Assembly (NCBI RefSeq): GCF_900110075.1
Contig: NZ_FOCJ01000003.1
Location: forward strand, 248,001 to 312,000
Length of the DNA stretch: 64,000 bases
Origin: Paenibacillus sp. OV219
Lineage (GTDB): Bacteria; Bacillota; Bacilli; Paenibacillales; Paenibacillaceae
Direction: 5' to 3'
The position numbers and the translations under genes were made by a program. The notes below the pieces were generated by a model. That model was given only the letters and a program-made list of their open reading frames with translations, did not search any database and had not been told where the DNA came from. Shown here one piece after another: positions 55,305-64,000 of the stretch (positions are counted from its first letter, which is position 1; each line of letters starts with the position of its first letter).

Positions 55305-56314
55305 GCAACGTCCAACCTGCGCGCAAGCGGGAGAGGGCGATCGACCTGTTCAAAGGCCTGCTCGTGCTGGGGATGGTGTATTGCCATACGCTGCAATTCT
55401 TCAGCGACCAGCAGATCTATCCGAACGGGCAGCGGGTCATCGACGTCATTAATCTCATCACCTTCTCCGGCTTCGTCTTCAGCTTCGGTTACGTATCCCA
55501 GCTGGCTTACTATACAAAGTCGTTCCGGCAGGCGGCGCCGCGCATGCTGGTGGCGGCTGTCAAGACGCTCGGGGCCTTCTACGTATCGGGACTGGCTTAC
55601 CGGCTGTTCATCGACGGTAAATTGCTGTCTTGGGCGACGGTAAGGCCGATCCTGCTGCTGCAGGACATGCCAGGCTGGTCCGAGTTCCTTTGGTCATTCA
55701 CGTATCTCATGATTGCAGGTCTTATTCTATTCGTTCCTCTTAAAGCGCTTGCCGGGCGTCAATGGCTCGGCTTCGCCGCGGCGGGCTTGCTCCTGCTGAC
55801 GACTTGGCTGCCGTACGGCTCGATTCACGCGATGAAGCTCGGACCGCTCATCGGCACGCGGGACTTCGCTTCGTTTCCTGTGCTGCAATATTTTCCATAC
55901 TATCTTGTCGGCATCTTGTTCGCGCGTTACCGCATCAGCTGGGATTGGCGCGTGCTCGCCCTCGCGGCCGCCCTTTCCGGAGCTTTTCTGTGGCGCTTAA
56001 TCGCGCATGACGGGGCGCTGCCGGAACGGTTTCCGCCATCGGTTTGGTGGATTATCGGACCGGCCTTGCTGCTATACGGTTACTTTTTGCTCGGCAAGCT
56101 GATGGAGCGTTATCCGGCACCGTTCGTCGTCTTCGAGACGATGGGACGAAACGTGCTCTGGTATCTGGTCATGAGCAACGTCATTATTTTCGCCTTGAAG
56201 GGCAATCAACAAGGCAATGTGCTCGTCAGCGCTCAGAGCGGTTTCTACCTGGCAGCTGCCGTGCTTGGCGTCGTGACGTTCACCATCTGGATCATTACGA
56301 AAAAAAGCAAATAA
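55301..56314 (+). CDS. Acyltransferase-3/HGSNAT-like multi-pass membrane protein
   Basis: 337-residue membrane protein with about ten hydrophobic segments. The N-terminal R-E-R-A-I-D-L-F-K-G-L-L-V-L-G-M-V-Y-C-H-T-L-Q-F-F has the R-x3-D-x-x-K-G...H layout of acyltransferase-3 and heparan-glucosaminide-acetyltransferase-like families, in which the His in the first helix is catalytic. Its substrate is unknown. The start overlaps the permease stop codon by 4 bp, so it is coupled to a sugar importer, an unusual partner: a glycan could be acetylated or deacetylated across the membrane, or its acyl group captured during uptake (speculative). The following GH2 gene starts 46 bp on. Confidence 0.75.
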   Translation: MSNVQPARKRERAIDLFKGLLVLGMVYCHTLQFFSDQQIYPNGQRVIDVINLITFSGFVFSFGYVSQLAYYTKSFRQAAPRMLVAAVKTLGAFYVSGLAYRLFIDGKLLSWATVRPILLLQDMPGWSEFLWSFTYLMIAGLILFVPLKALAGRQWLGFAAAGLLLLTTWLPYGSIHAMKLGPLIGTRDFASFPVLQYFPYYLVGILFARYRISWDWRVLALAAALSGAFLWRLIAHDGALPERFPPSVWWIIGPALLLYGYFLLGKLMERYPAPFVVFETMGRNVLWYLVMSNVIIFALKGNQQGNVLVSAQSGFYLAAAVLGVVTFTIWIITKKSK

Positions 56315-56359
56315 GCCTTTCATAAAATAAATAGATAAGCTTCGAAGGAGTGGAAGAAC

Positions 56360-58120
56360 ATGGTGCAAACAAGCCAGTTAAGAGACGAATATCCGCGCCC
56401 ACAGTTCGTCCGTGAGAAATGGTTGAATCTGAACGGCGAGTGGGAATTTGCATTCGACGACGCTGAGAGCGGGGAACGAGACGGCTGGCACGAAGGTAAC
56501 CTTGAATTCCCGGCGCGCATCGTGGTGCCATTCTGCTATCAAAGCGAGCTGAGCGGCATTGCGGACACGGCGTTCCACGACACGGTCTGGTATCGTCGTT
56601 CGTTCACGCTGCCTGCCGATTATTTCGGCAAGCGCATTGTGCTTCACTTCGGTGCCGTCGACTATGAGTGCCGCGTCTGGGTGAATGGCAAGTTCGTGCT
56701 CGCGCACGAGGGCGGCCATACGCCGTTCAAAGCTGACGTAACGGAGGCGCTGCAAGACGGCGAGAACGTTGTCGTCGTTAAGGCGGTCGATTATAGCAAG
56801 GACGTAACATTGCCACGTGGCAAGCAGTTCTGGGAGGAGAAGTCCGCCGGCATCTTCTATACGCGCACGACTGGCATCTGGCAATCGGTATGGCTGGAGC
56901 CAGTTGCCGAGGTGCATATCGGACGGGTTCGCCTGACGCCGGACATCGACCATAATCAACTTAAGCTCCAAGCGTTCGTTGCAGGCTTGCAGCCGGGTGC
57001 CGACGTCGCCTTGCGCGCGCTCGTCTCGTTCGATGGCGAAGTCGTCTCGGAAGACACGTTCCGCGTGATGCGCGGTGCGGAGACGCGCATTATCAGTCTT
57101 CACGACTTTAACGACCACGGCCTCGGCCGCTGGTGGACGCCGGAGAAGCCGAACCTGTACGACTTGCGCTTGACGCTGCTCGTGAACGGGGTGGAAGCCG
57201 ACCGTGTAGACAGCTATTTCGGCATGCGCAAAATATCCATCGAAGACGGCGTCGTGCTGCTGAACAACCGGCCGTACGAGATGCGGTTGGTGCTAGACCA
57301 GGGTTATTTTCCAACGGGCCTCTTGACCGCTCCGAGCGATGATGCGCTGAAGCGCGACGTTGAGCTGACGAAGGAGATGGGCTTCAACGGAGCCCGCAAG
57401 CATCAGAAGATTGAAGACCCGCGCTACCTATACTGGGCGGACCGGCTTGGCCTGCTCGTGTGGGGGGAGATGGCGAACGCGTACCATTTCTCCGAGTCTT
57501 ACGTAGGTCGCGTGACTCGCGAATGGATTGAAGCAGTCGAACGCGACTACAACCATCCATGTCTCGTTGCCTGGGTGCCGATCAATGAAAGCTGGGGCGT
57601 CGTCAACATTCTCGTCGATGAGCAGCAGCAGCAGCACACGCTGGCGATGTACCATATGACCAAATCGCTCGACCCGACCCGTCCGGTCATTTCTAACGAT
57701 GGTTGGGAACTCGTGAAGACCGATCTTGTCACGATCCATGATTACGAATGGCGCCGCGATGTGCTAGCCGACCGATATTCGTCGATCGACAAGGCGCTTG
57801 CTGCCCGCCCGGGCAATCGCTGGATTCTCGTGCCTGGCTTCCCGTACGAAGGCCAGCCGCTACTCGTCACCGAGTTCGGCGGCATCTCCTTCCAGAAAGG
57901 CGATTGGGAAGGGTGGGGCTACTCCGGCGCCAAGGACGAGGCCGACTTTGAAGAACGGCTGCGCAACGTCGTGGAGCCGCTTCGCGAAGCGCCGCTCGTG
58001 CAAGGCTTCTGCTATACGCAGTTGACCGACGTGGAGCAGGAGATCAACGGCTTGCTGACCTACGACCGGCAGCCGAAGCTGCCATTGGAACAGATTAGGC
58101 GCATAGTGGCGGGTCGATAA
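56360..58120 (+). CDS. Glycoside hydrolase family 2 enzyme, copy 1
   Basis: 586-residue cytoplasmic GH2 glycosidase, with sugar-binding jelly-roll (about 10-185, L-N-L-N-G-E-W-E-F-A-F-D-D-A and W-Y-R-R-S-F-T-L), immunoglobulin-like domain (about 186-280) and TIM barrel (about 285-585). The barrel has the acid/base Glu in W-V-P-I-N-E-S-W-G and the nucleophile Glu in L-V-T-E-F-G-G-I. Length fits the short beta-glucuronidase/galactosidase-like group, not LacZ. It has no signal peptide, so it acts on sugars already imported by the adjacent ABC system. Copy 2, after the GH43 gene, is a paralogue with the same plan. Specificity (galactoside, glucuronide, arabinoside) cannot be read from sequence. 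Confidence 0.9.
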   Translation: MVQTSQLRDEYPRPQFVREKWLNLNGEWEFAFDDAESGERDGWHEGNLEFPARIVVPFCYQSELSGIADTAFHDTVWYRRSFTLPADYFGKRIVLHFGAVDYECRVWVNGKFVLAHEGGHTPFKADVTEALQDGENVVVVKAVDYSKDVTLPRGKQFWEEKSAGIFYTRTTGIWQSVWLEPVAEVHIGRVRLTPDIDHNQLKLQAFVAGLQPGADVALRALVSFDGEVVSEDTFRVMRGAETRIISLHDFNDHGLGRWWTPEKPNLYDLRLTLLVNGVEADRVDSYFGMRKISIEDGVVLLNNRPYEMRLVLDQGYFPTGLLTAPSDDALKRDVELTKEMGFNGARKHQKIEDPRYLYWADRLGLLVWGEMANAYHFSESYVGRVTREWIEAVERDYNHPCLVAWVPINESWGVVNILVDEQQQQHTLAMYHMTKSLDPTRPVISNDGWELVKTDLVTIHDYEWRRDVLADRYSSIDKALAARPGNRWILVPGFPYEGQPLLVTEFGGISFQKGDWEGWGYSGAKDEADFEERLRNVVEPLREAPLVQGFCYTQLTDVEQEINGLLTYDRQPKLPLEQIRRIVAGR

Positions 58121-58146
58121 AACCCAGCGAACGGAGGGATGTCCGC

Positions 58147-60603
58147 ATGGGACGCATGAAATGGGCGAGGCCGCTGCTGGTTCTGCTGTGCCTTGGCTCG
58201 GCAGGCTGCGATGCGAACGACGACGGCAAGCCGGAGGCTTACGAAACGGCGGCGGTCCGCACGTATACGAACCCGATCAGTCTACCTGACGAATGGGGTG
58301 AGTACGGTATGGGCGATCCGTTCGTCTTCGCTTATAACGGCACGTACTATCTCTACGTCAGCACACGCGATACGGACGCGGGCGTGAAGGTGTGGTCTTC
58401 TGGCGATCTCGTCGACTGGAAATACGAAGGCTTGTGCACGGAGGACCCGCTGACGACGGCGGCTTACGCGCCGGAAGTGCGCTATTGGAACGGCAAGTTC
58501 TACATGTACACGTCGCCAGCCGGGCAAGGGCATTACGCCCTCGTTGCCGACAAGCCGACGGGACCGTTCAAGGTTGCGACCGATAACTTCGGTCGTACTA
58601 TCGACGGTACGACGTTTGTGGACGATGACGGGCAATGGTACTTCTACTATGCTGGTCCCATGGGCATTCAGGCTGCACCGATGATCGACCCGCTGACCGT
58701 TGCGCCGGAAGAGGCGCAGACGGGCGCCTACATGGGCGGCTGGACGGAAGGGCCGAGCGTATTCAAGCATCATGGCAAGTACTACATGACCTATACAGGC
58801 AACCACGTGTTCAGCGCTGGATATCGTGTCGACGCGGCGGTCGGCGATTCGCCGATGCAGAACTTCCATTCACAGCCGAACAACCCTGTTCTGCTGCGAA
58901 CAGAAGGTGCGACCGTCGGGCTCGGGCATAATTCCGTCGTCACGGGGCCGGACTTAGACACGCAATATATGATCTATCACAATCTCGAAGGACACGGCGT
59001 CGTCGGTCCGCTGCGGCATATGAATCTCGATCGGATCGTCTGGGATGGGGATTTGCTGCAGCTGGCCGGCCCGACATCGTCGAAGCAGGAGGCGCCGGCG
59101 CTGCCGGTGTTTGCCGACCGGTTCGACCGCAAGGAGCCGGGCAAGGCTTGGACGAGCACTGGAGACGCGAAGTGGGCGATAGACGCAGGCCAAGGGCTGA
59201 GCGCGAAAGGTATTGGCGAGTCTAGCTTGTCGATGCTCGTGACGAAAGTGAAGACCGCAGACAGCTATACGGCGGAATATCACGTTCGTCTGTCATCCGG
59301 TAAGCAAGGAAAGGCTGGCATCGTATTTTCGTACGCGGACAAGAAAAATTACGGAATCGCGACATGGAGCGCGGCTGATGGCAAGCTGGAAGCGCGTTAC
59401 GTCAAAGACGGCGAGGAAGCGATGAAGGTTTCGGCGGACGTGCCGGGCAACCTCGATCTCGGCCAACTGCAAATGCTGAAGGTGGAGAAAGTCGGCAGCG
59501 CACTGACCGTCTACGCGGAGGGCATGAAGCTGTTGACGGCGGAATTGCCGACCGAGGCTGGCGCAGGAGCGATCGGTTACGCATTGGAGAACGTGGACGC
59601 GTCGTTCGGATACGTCGCGTTCAGCAATGCCGTGGACGGCAGTGCTGCAGGCTTGACCTATGCGCCGCTTCCGGGGCGCGTGAATGTGTTTCAGGACGAG
59701 GACGGGGCTACCCGTGCGAACGGATTGAAGAGCGACGGAGCCGCCGGGCTCGCGGCGGCGAAGCTCGACGCATCGAAGCCGTTGACCTATCGGGTCAACG
59801 TGGCCGACAGCGGCGTCTTCAGCTTCGACTTCCGCGTCTCCGCCGGTGCGCAGGGCGCTAGTCTCCGTTTGAGCGAGGACGGCAAGCCGGTCGTCGGCGA
59901 GCTGAAGGTGGAGCCATCGGGCTCCGGCACTTGGCAGACCATCTCGGCGCAGGACGTCAAGCTCACGGCGGGGAATCACAGGCTGACGCTGGAGACAGTA
60001 ATTGGCACGATTGACGCCGCCTGGTTCTCGGCGTCTCCGTACGCCCCGGTCGCGGCCAAGTCGGACGACTTCGGCGTCAAGTTCATTCCAGGGTGGACGC
60101 GCTACGAAGGCGTCTGGTCGGTGAAGGACGGTCAACTGCGCGTCACGTCGGACGAAGACGGCAAGATTCTGACCGGTGAGGACGGCTGGGTCGATTATAC
60201 GGTTGAAGCCGACGCCACTGTGCCGGAAGAAGGCGGGCAGACGGGCATTCTCGTACGTGTGACCGAGCCGGCCAATGGCAGAGAGTTGAATCAGAACCGC
60301 AACGACTTCTTGCGCGGCTACTTCGCATACGTTGACGGGCAGGGTGTCCATCTGGCGAAGCACAATTATGACACGACGCCGCTCGCGGATGCGAAGATGC
60401 TGCTGCCAAAGCCGGGCGGGATCATTCATCTAAAAGTCGTGGCTACAGGCAACGCGATCGCCGTATATGCCGGCGCGAGCGCTGAGCCGCTCATTCGTTA
60501 CGTCGACGAGAGCGATTCGGCACTCCTGCACGGTCGAGTAGGGTTCAAGTCAGCCGGTGGCAGCGCTCGGTTCAGCGCGTTCCGGGTTGCGCCAACGCCT
60601 TGA
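58147..60603 (+). CDS. GH43-type glycosidase, multi-domain lipoprotein
   Basis: 818-residue secreted lipoprotein. Signal and lipobox L-G-S-A-G-C are followed by a five-bladed GH43 domain (about 35-320) with catalytic Asp in G-M-G-D-P-F-V-F, A-P-E-V-R-Y-W-N-G-K-F-Y-M-Y and general-acid Glu in W-T-E-G-P-S-V-F-K. Then come a concanavalin-like domain (about 325-500), a CBM6-like beta-sandwich (about 510-630) and a second concanavalin-like domain (about 640-815). GH43 enzymes act on arabinosyl, xylosyl or galactan chains. Surface location upstream of an importer suggests that it trims a polysaccharide outside, with GH2 enzymes finishing inside. It starts 27 bp after the first GH2 gene with GGAGGG upstream. 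Confidence 0.87.
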   Translation: MGRMKWARPLLVLLCLGSAGCDANDDGKPEAYETAAVRTYTNPISLPDEWGEYGMGDPFVFAYNGTYYLYVSTRDTDAGVKVWSSGDLVDWKYEGLCTEDPLTTAAYAPEVRYWNGKFYMYTSPAGQGHYALVADKPTGPFKVATDNFGRTIDGTTFVDDDGQWYFYYAGPMGIQAAPMIDPLTVAPEEAQTGAYMGGWTEGPSVFKHHGKYYMTYTGNHVFSAGYRVDAAVGDSPMQNFHSQPNNPVLLRTEGATVGLGHNSVVTGPDLDTQYMIYHNLEGHGVVGPLRHMNLDRIVWDGDLLQLAGPTSSKQEAPALPVFADRFDRKEPGKAWTSTGDAKWAIDAGQGLSAKGIGESSLSMLVTKVKTADSYTAEYHVRLSSGKQGKAGIVFSYADKKNYGIATWSAADGKLEARYVKDGEEAMKVSADVPGNLDLGQLQMLKVEKVGSALTVYAEGMKLLTAELPTEAGAGAIGYALENVDASFGYVAFSNAVDGSAAGLTYAPLPGRVNVFQDEDGATRANGLKSDGAAGLAAAKLDASKPLTYRVNVADSGVFSFDFRVSAGAQGASLRLSEDGKPVVGELKVEPSGSGTWQTISAQDVKLTAGNHRLTLETVIGTIDAAWFSASPYAPVAAKSDDFGVKFIPGWTRYEGVWSVKDGQLRVTSDEDGKILTGEDGWVDYTVEADATVPEEGGQTGILVRVTEPANGRELNQNRNDFLRGYFAYVDGQGVHLAKHNYDTTPLADAKMLLPKPGGIIHLKVVATGNAIAVYAGASAEPLIRYVDESDSALLHGRVGFKSAGGSARFSAFRVAPTP

Positions 60604-60695
60604 CCGGCGGCCCATACATGCATCCATTCCTAGTGTAAATGATCCACATAAACAGCTGATTCCAGCACTTATTTCATAAAGGCAAGGTGACAAAG

Positions 60696-62453
60696 ATGAC
60701 ACTCAGCATATACCGCGCGGACTATCCGCGACCGCAGTTCGTCCGTCAAGATTGGCTCAATCTGAACGGAACGTGGGACTTTCGGTTCGACGACGCAGGC
60801 GAAGGAGAAACTAAGCGCTGGTTCGAGGCGTTTCCCGGCGAGCTTCGCATCGAGGTGCCGTTCACGTACGAAACTAAGGCGAGCGGCATCGCGGACGAGA
60901 CTGCCCATCCGTACGTCTGGTACCGCCGGACGTTCGAGGTGCCTGCGGAGCAGCGGGACAAGCGGGTGCTGCTGCATTTCCAAGGGGTAGACTATCTGGC
61001 GAAAGTATGGGTCAACGGCGTTTACGCGGGCAGCCATGAAGGCGCGTACACCGCATTCTCGTTCGACGTGACGTCCTACCTAAAGGCCGGTGGAACCAAC
61101 GAAGTCGTCGTCCGTGCGGAAGACACGGAGAGCGGTACGCAGCCGCGAGGCAAGCAGCGCTGGCGCGAGGCGAATTTCGGCTGCTGGTACGTGCAGACGA
61201 CGGGGATCTGGCAGACGGTGTGGCTGGAATACGTCGACGCGAATCATTTGCAGTCGGTGAAGATTACGCCGGACGTCGATGCGAACGCCGTTCGCTTCGA
61301 CTACCGCGTTGCAAACGATACAGGAGCGGAGCCGCTACGGCTCACGACTTCGATCAGCATGGAAGGCACGCTGATCAAAGAAACGACTCAACTGGTTGAT
61401 CGCGCTGCCTTCTCCGCGACGGTAGATTTGATTAGCGAGAAGCGGGAGTGGCGAGTCGAATATTGGAGTCCGCAAAACCCGAAGCTGTATGAAGTGGAGT
61501 TCGTGCTGCGCCAAGGCGATCGGATCGTCGATAGCGTGGGGTCGTATTTCGGGTTGCGCAAGGTTTCTATCGTAAACGGCAAGGTTATGCTGAACTACGA
61601 TCAACTCTATCAACGGTTGATTCTCGACCAGGGCTATTGGACGGAAAGCGGCTTGACGCCTCCGTCTGAAGAGGCGATTATCACAGACATCGACGCGATC
61701 TTGGCGATGGGCTATAACGGCGTGCGAAAGCATCAGAAGATCGAGGACGCGCGTTTCCTGTATTGGTGCGACGTGAAGGGATTGCTCGTCTGGTCGGAAG
61801 CGGCTGCAACGTACGAATTCAACGACGAGGCGGTCGACCGTTTCACGCGCGAGTGGCTGGAGATCGTGCGTCAGCAGTACAACCATCCGAGCATCGTGAC
61901 GTGGGTACCGTTCAACGAATCGTGGGGGATCGGTAACGTCTTCTCCGACAAGCGGCAGCAACAGTTCACCGAGGCGATCTACCATCTGACCAAGGCGATC
62001 GATCCCATGCGTCCGGTCATTGTCAATGACGGCTGGGAGCATACTGTGTCTGATATCTTGACGTTGCATGATTATGAAGAGAGCGGCGAGAAATTTCTCG
62101 CCCGCTATCGCAACTTGGAAGGGATCGCCGGCAATGAACTGGCTTTCAACAACAATCGGTTCGCGATGGCACAGGGCTACGCGTACCGCGGTCAGCCGAT
62201 CATTATCAGCGAATTTGGCGGCATCGCCTTCCGTGACGAGAAGGGCTGGGGCTACGGCAATCAAGTGGCCGACGAAGAGTCGTTCGTCGCTCGGTTCCGC
62301 GGCATCACGCAGGCGATTAAGGACACGGAGGGCATCTGCGGTTATTGCTATACGCAAGTGACCGACGTGCAGCAGGAGATCAACGGGCTGTTGACGGAAG
62401 GTCGGAGGCCGAAGATTCCGCTTGAGACAATTCGGGCAATCAACTTGGCTTAA
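60696..62453 (+). CDS. Glycoside hydrolase family 2 enzyme, copy 2
   Basis: 585-residue cytoplasmic GH2 enzyme paralogous to copy 1 (both open with Y-P-R-P-Q-F-V-R and L-N-L-N-G). Domain order is the same: jelly-roll (about 5-180), Ig-like (about 181-275), barrel (about 280-585), with acid/base Glu in W-V-P-F-N-E-S-W-G and nucleophile Glu in I-I-S-E-F-G-G-I. Moderate divergence between the copies suggests different linkages of one glycan. ATG 60696 is chosen because AAGGTGA is 5 nt upstream; an in-frame GTG lies 9 bp earlier. It is the last gene of the operon, followed by a hairpin. Confidence 0.9.
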   Translation: MTLSIYRADYPRPQFVRQDWLNLNGTWDFRFDDAGEGETKRWFEAFPGELRIEVPFTYETKASGIADETAHPYVWYRRTFEVPAEQRDKRVLLHFQGVDYLAKVWVNGVYAGSHEGAYTAFSFDVTSYLKAGGTNEVVVRAEDTESGTQPRGKQRWREANFGCWYVQTTGIWQTVWLEYVDANHLQSVKITPDVDANAVRFDYRVANDTGAEPLRLTTSISMEGTLIKETTQLVDRAAFSATVDLISEKREWRVEYWSPQNPKLYEVEFVLRQGDRIVDSVGSYFGLRKVSIVNGKVMLNYDQLYQRLILDQGYWTESGLTPPSEEAIITDIDAILAMGYNGVRKHQKIEDARFLYWCDVKGLLVWSEAAATYEFNDEAVDRFTREWLEIVRQQYNHPSIVTWVPFNESWGIGNVFSDKRQQQFTEAIYHLTKAIDPMRPVIVNDGWEHTVSDILTLHDYEESGEKFLARYRNLEGIAGNELAFNNNRFAMAQGYAYRGQPIIISEFGGIAFRDEKGWGYGNQVADEESFVARFRGITQAIKDTEGICGYCYTQVTDVQQEINGLLTEGRRPKIPLETIRAINLA

Positions 62454-62514
62454 TAAATCGTTGCTCATGGCAGATGCACGCGCCTGCGTGAATACTCAGG
62501 TAAGGCGTAATAGA

Positions 62515-62554
62515 AAACCTTCGTTTCCGGATCACTGCTGGGGACGAAGGTTTC
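62515..62554 (+). terminator. Hairpin ending the glycan operon
   Basis: AAACCTTCGT and ACGAAGGTTT form a 10-bp stem, with extra CC/GG pairing inside. The T-run is short, so termination may be partial. Confidence 0.7.
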
Positions 62555-62769
62555 TTGGCGTTTCTTCTTTCGCACTTTAGGCAGTACATCCTGCAGAAAC
62601 AACAGCGGCGGCGGCAATTAATTCAGGCGGCCTAGGTAGAATTCACACGGTTTCGGGAATACTTTGCAAGAGTTTTATAGCTGTCGCTTATATTTAAATG
62701 TGCATATTGCGTCTCCGAATGTTATAATACTCAGTTGAAAAGAGCATTTCAGGAGGATGAATAATACTT

Positions 62770-63399
62770 ATGGGTAAGCTCACAATTTGCGATCACCCGC
62801 TTATTCAGCACAAGCTGACCTTTATCCGCGATAAAGATACGAAGACGAAAGATTTCCGCGAACTTGTTGATGAAGTTGCGACAATGATGGCTTATGAAAT
62901 TACAAGAGACTTGCCGCTTGAAACCGTTACGGTCAGTACGCCAGTTGTTGAGGCGACGAGCAAAATCGTTTCCGGCCGCATGCTCGGGCTCATTCCGATT
63001 CTGCGCGCAGGGCTAGGCATGGTTGAGGGGATGCTGAAGCTCATTCCATCGGCTAAAGTTGGCCATATCGGCTTGTTCCGCAACCCGGAAACGCTTGAGC
63101 CTGTTGAATACTATGTCAACCTACCCTCCGATGCACCAGAACGCCTCTTAATCGTCATCGATCCAATGCTCGCAACGGGCGGCTCGGCGAATGCGGCGAT
63201 CCAGGCATTGAAGACGCGCGGCTGCACGCAGATCAAACTGATGTGTCTCATTGCTGCGCCGGAAGGCGTAAAGGCCGTGCAAGAAGCGCATCCGGACGTT
63301 GATATTTTCTTGGCTTCGCTCGATAGCCATCTCAACGACCACGGTTATATCGTGCCAGGTCTCGGCGATGCCGGCGACCGCATGTTCGGTACGAAGTAA
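62770..63399 (+). CDS. upp: Uracil phosphoribosyltransferase
   Basis: 209-residue salvage enzyme converting uracil and PRPP to UMP in the cytoplasm. Diagnostic segments are [24 protein letters not shown], the PRPP loop [12 protein letters not shown], and the C-terminal uracil-binding [21 protein letters not shown] 62770 is preferred: the ATG in AGGAGGATG opens a frame that stops after six codons. A TATAAT at 62723 gives a plausible promoter with no clear -35. It restores the expected glyA-upp-mnaA order after the inserted cluster. Confidence 0.97.
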   Translation: MGKLTICDHPLIQHKLTFIRDKDTKTKDFRELVDEVATMMAYEITRDLPLETVTVSTPVVEATSKIVSGRMLGLIPILRAGLGMVEGMLKLIPSAKVGHIGLFRNPETLEPVEYYVNLPSDAPERLLIVIDPMLATGGSANAAIQALKTRGCTQIKLMCLIAAPEGVKAVQEAHPDVDIFLASLDSHLNDHGYIVPGLGDAGDRMFGTK

Positions 63400-63422
63400 A
63401 ATTACTTTAGGGGTGAATAGCA

Positions 63423-64000
63423 TTGGCTAAGATTAAGGTAATGACGGTTTTCGGCACACGACCGGAAGCGGTCAAGATGGCGCCGCTCGTACTGGAGCTG
63501 CAGAAGCATCCTGAAGACATTGAGTCGGTCGTCTGCGTAACGGCGCAGCATCGCCAGATGCTGGACCAAGTGCTTGATTTTTTCAAAATCACGCCGGACT
63601 ACGATCTCAACGTCATGAAAGATCGTCAAACCTTAACCGAAACGACCGTTAAAGTGCTGCAAGGCCTTGATCCGATTCTAAGCGAATCAAAGCCGGATAT
63701 CGTACTTGTGCACGGTGATACGCAGACTTGCTTCCTAGGCAGCTATGCAGCGTTCTTGCGGCAGATACAGGTCGGCCATGTCGAAGCAGGCCTTCGTACT
63801 TGGAACAAGCTGTCCCCGTATCCGGAGGAGATGAACCGCCAACTGGCAGGTGTGCTCTCCGATGTGCATTTTGCGCCTACGGACAAGTCTGCTGAGAACT
63901 TGCTCAAGGAGAATAAGCCGGAGTCAGCTATCTACATAACCGGTAATACGGCAACGGATGTATTCCAGTACACGGTCGATCCTTCGTTCACGCATCCGGT
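63423..64000 (+). CDS. mnaA: UDP-N-acetylglucosamine 2-epimerase, 5' part
   Basis: First 192 codons of a non-hydrolysing UDP-GlcNAc 2-epimerase, which makes UDP-ManNAc for teichoic-acid linkage units and other wall glycans. The start is TTG 63423 ([21 protein letters not shown]), 6 nt after GGGGTGA. Conserved segments are [32 protein letters not shown] and P-Y-P-E-E-M-N-R-Q. The frame runs off the window's end. It sits 23 bp after upp, as in Bacillus, and feeds the pathway of the TagA-like transferase at the left edge. Confidence 0.94.
   Translation, partial: MAKIKVMTVFGTRPEAVKMAPLVLELQKHPEDIESVVCVTAQHRQMLDQVLDFFKITPDYDLNVMKDRQTLTETTVKVLQGLDPILSESKPDIVLVHGDTQTCFLGSYAAFLRQIQVGHVEAGLRTWNKLSPYPEEMNRQLAGVLSDVHFAPTDKSAENLLKENKPESAIYITGNTATDVFQYTVDPSFTHP

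Noticed and set aside
59293-60429. 378-residue open frame opposite the GH43 gene, and a similar 377-residue frame (61335-62468) opposite the second GH2 gene
   Set aside because: Both are long antisense frames caused by base bias in G+C-rich genes; the plus-strand proteins have clear catalytic motifs.

Overview
The window reads as chromosome from a spore-forming, Gram-positive Paenibacillus-like bacterium (Paenibacillaceae). This rests on the gene order prfA-prmC-spoIIR-tsaC-mntP-ywlE-rpiB-ywlG-glyA-upp-mnaA, which I recall from Bacillus; on spoIIR itself; on AGGAGG-type ribosome binding sites with frequent GTG/TTG starts; on the PTS and GlcT-type antitermination genes; and on a moderately high GC content with several families of intergenic repeats. 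No tRNA, rRNA, phage or CRISPR was seen. All family names come from motif recognition by eye; no database search was run.

Layout. 0-6 kb: end of a TagA/WecG-type glycosyltransferase, an NO-detoxifying flavohemoglobin with an FNR/CRP-type palindrome in its promoter and a Crp/Fnr regulator convergent to it, ferritin, a Fur-controlled DUF1450 protein, YwbE, CcdC and an ankyrin protein. 6-16 kb: an OhrR-type regulator, a hairpin-repeat region, YceI, an FMN glutamate-synthase-like enzyme, a MarR-controlled heterodimeric ABC exporter and a glutaminyl-tRNA synthetase. 15.9-22 kb: a broken acetyltransferase overrun by a 51-bp repeat array, then a PTS operon (glcT-crr-EIICB-ptsH-ptsI) whose leader carries a GlcT-type antiterminator overlapping a terminator. 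22-34.4 kb: housekeeping and accessory genes (mobA, alkD, a hydrolase, NagZ, a GTP cyclohydrolase II, lipoproteins, a TetR-SMR pair, a DsbA-like protein, DUF72, Rrf2, thioredoxin) and an unusual membrane cytochrome b/molybdopterin oxidoreductase fusion.

34.4-36.2 kb is the most unusual part: a visibly AT-rich four-gene cassette with overlapping or abutting genes. It has an AgrC-like membrane sensor without a kinase domain, an AgrB-like peptide processor, a 45-residue AgrD-like peptide lacking the usual cysteine, and a LytTR DNA-binding protein without a receiver domain. This looks like agr-type peptide signalling without a recognisable two-component phosphorelay.

36-49.5 kb is mostly the conserved core, with a MerR-TipAS regulator, a 48-residue small protein, a GerAB remnant, an MFS exporter and a ZTP (pfl) riboswitch ahead of rpiB-ywlG-glyA. 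49.5-62.5 kb interrupts the expected glyA-upp neighbourhood with a Ser/Gly/Cys-tailed protein and a glycan-utilisation operon: an ArsR-like sensor-regulator, a CUT1 ABC importer without its ATPase, a membrane acyltransferase, and GH2, GH43 and GH2 enzymes. Synteny resumes at upp and mnaA, where the window ends inside mnaA.
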